Positions 5,898 through 7,229 of a DNA stretch of 7,229 nt are shown piece after piece; position 1 is the first letter of the stretch; every line of letters starts with the position of its first letter. Both the position numbers and the translations under genes were made by a program. This stretch comes from an uncultured beta proteobacterium (GTDB lineage: Bacteria > Pseudomonadota > Gammaproteobacteria > Burkholderiales > Burkholderiaceae_C), in NCBI GenBank assembly GCA_903944555.1, contig CAJASG010000431.1, forward strand, positions 1 to 7,229, written 5' to 3'. Below the pieces are notes generated by a model. That model was not told the origin of the DNA, searched no databases, and saw only the letters and a list, made by a program, of their open reading frames with translations.

Positions 5898-7074
5898 TCA
5901 CGCGGGCATGCGGCGCAGTTTCGGCATCAGCATGGTGGCGAGCAAGGCGATCAGTGCCAAGCCCAGGCCGGCCATCAAAATCGCACTGGTGACACCGGTG
6001 GATCGCACCAAAGCACCCGCAGCCACGCCGGATGCGGCCGGAACCACTTGCGAAATGATCGAGTAGATGCCCATGATGCGTCCACGCATCGCCTCCGGTG
6101 CCTGGCCTTGAATGCCGGCAATGACAAAACTGATCACCATGCCGCCCAGCAAGCCCATGCCGCCCAGCGCCATGCTGGAGACGGATGCGCTGGTCCAGTA
6201 ACTCAGCGATGCAAACAGCAGGCTGGCGGTCAATGGTGCCCGCGAAGATGGCTGCGCCATGGTGCAGGTGCTTGCCCAGCAGCAGGGCGGACACGCCCCC
6301 GGCAATCAAGGTCAGCGCCATCAGTCCCAGGTAGCCGCCGCGTTGCAGCTCGGACAAGCCCAGCACCTCGCGCGCCAGCTTGGGCAGCAGAATTTGCATG
6401 GGCCCGGTCATGGCGTAGGCAACGATGGCCGCCAGGATCAGTTGGGTCAGCAAGGGGTTGGCGCGCACTGCCGCAAAGCCTTCCGCCAGCTCCTTGGTGA
6501 CACCCAGGCTGGGCCGGTCACTGCCACGGGTATGTGTGCCCAGTAGCAGGAGCGACGATGCGGCAAACAGCCCCATGCCGGTAGCAAACACCGCAGGCCA
6601 GCCGTAGCGGCTGCGCACCAAACCAATGATGAGTGGTGCCAGGCCAAAGCCTAGTAGCACTTGCAGGTTAAAGATGATGGTGGCGGGTTTGAGTTTGGCT
6701 GGGGGTGCGATTTGCCCCAGGGTTGCCAAACGTGCCGGGCCGACAAACGACCATGCCAGCCCGCCCAAAAAGGCCGAAAACAAGGTCCCCACCACGCGGG
6801 TTTGGTCGGTGGCGCCTGCGTCGGTCCACCACAGGCCCGCCAGGCTCAGCAGAAACAGCGCTTGGGCTGCATGGATCACCCGTGTGGGTGAAATACGGTC
6901 ACACAGCACGCCCGCGAACCAGCCAAAAATGATGGAGCTGCCGAACGACAGGCCAAAGCCAATGCCCGACAACAGGTCCGACCCTACCTTTTCCTGCAGG
7001 TACAGGATCACCGTGTAGTTCACCATGTGCCCACCGGTGAAGGCCAGCAGGCACGACAGGTAGAACCGGGTCAT
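5898..7074 (-). pseudogene. Major facilitator superfamily transporter, interrupted by a frameshift
   Basis: An MFS transporter, probably an exporter. From ATG 7074 one frame reads through to about residue 280 (...KHLHHGAAIFAGT) with clear membrane helices and the loop-2/3 motif GVLCDRISPTR (55-65). After that it turns into nonsense rich in His, Gln and Arg and stops at 5884. The natural continuation, LTASLLFASLSYW and on through MGLLGGMVISFVIAG, GRIMGIYSII and LMPKLRRMPA, lies in the next frame and ends with the TGA at 5898-5900. Removing one base near 6234 restores a 391-aa protein of normal MFS length. The shift is not in a homopolymer run and no slippery site is apparent, so it is either a real inactivating mutation or a sequencing error. 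The ATG overlaps the stop of the upstream gene (ATGA), indicating translational coupling. The substrate cannot be predicted. Confidence 0.85.
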
Positions 7075-7229
7075 GGGGTGATTTCCATCAGCGTGGGCTG
7101 CGCATCTTCAATGTGCCAGCTGGGGAACGAGGCGCTGGTGACATAGACCTTGCCCTTGGGGGAGATTTCCACATCGCGGGTGAAGGTGACGTGGCGTTGC
7201 ATCGGGAAGATGCTCCATTTCTCGGTGGC
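7071..7229 (-). CDS. Probable beta-propeller (streptogramin-lyase-like) protein, C-terminal end only
   Basis: The last 52 codons of a gene that runs off the right edge are open on the minus strand to the TGA at 7071-7073. The visible protein includes VTFTRDVEISPKGKVYVT followed by SASFPSWHIEDAQPTLMEI. The pattern DVEISPKGKVYVTS resembles a blade of NHL, SMP-30 or Vgb-type beta-propellers, and the ending is what I would expect from streptogramin-lyase-like proteins (virginiamycin B lyase superfamily). Family assignment from this fragment is tentative. The stop overlaps the MFS start by 4 nt, so the two genes very likely form an operon, with this one first. Confidence 0.65.
   Translation of the reverse strand, partial: ATEKWSIFPMQRHVTFTRDVEISPKGKVYVTSASFPSWHIEDAQPTLMEITP

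Noticed and set aside
6225..6245. Programmed ribosomal frameshifting in the MFS gene
   Set aside because: There is no slippery heptamer, no stop-codon-associated shift site and no precedent for MFS transporters. Mutation or sequencing error is simpler.

Overview
The window looks like chromosomal DNA from a betaproteobacterium of the Comamonadaceae (Rhodoferax / Polaromonas / Acidovorax type). The grounds are a high-GC coding style, Comamonadaceae-like protein sequences (notably CcoG), and two copies of the 'ATAGCTG-n-CTGCGCA' intergenic repeat that I recall as common in this family. No rRNA, tRNA, CRISPR array, transposase or integrase was found.

Layout, left to right. (1) The 3' part of an FtsX/YbbP-type ABC permease on + runs in from the left edge and ends at 1248. 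(2) Positions 1249-2121 are a decayed accessory segment. It holds a repeat copy, a detached second copy of the last codons of ccoG, a 76-codon unknown ORF, a broken nucleotidyltransferase gene (all coding on -), and a second repeat copy. (3) ccoG (fixG) is on -, the membrane iron-sulfur protein linked to cbb3 oxidase assembly. (4) Divergently on + come a two-domain kinase-like protein (aminoglycoside-phosphotransferase fold plus P-loop ATPase) and, 9 nt later, a secreted solute-binding-like protein. (5) Convergently on - are a major-facilitator transporter with a frameshift and, upstream of it with a 4-nt ATGA overlap, the 3' end of a probable beta-propeller (streptogramin-lyase-like) gene that runs off the right edge.

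Functional reading. Most genes are single housekeeping or accessory genes rather than one pathway. Two pairings look operonic: the APH/ATPase gene with the solute-binding gene, and the propeller gene with the MFS transporter.

The most unusual structure is at the 3' end of ccoG. A diverged direct repeat of about 90 bp (repeat element plus ccoG tail) brackets about 700 bp carrying the degenerate nucleotidyltransferase pair. The two ccoG tails differ almost only at synonymous positions. That fits an old duplication, a tail brought in by recombination from a related genome, or the remnant of an element that inserted at the gene's 3' end. I see no clear new biological system; the observations are genome-history and decay signals plus a few under-studied families.
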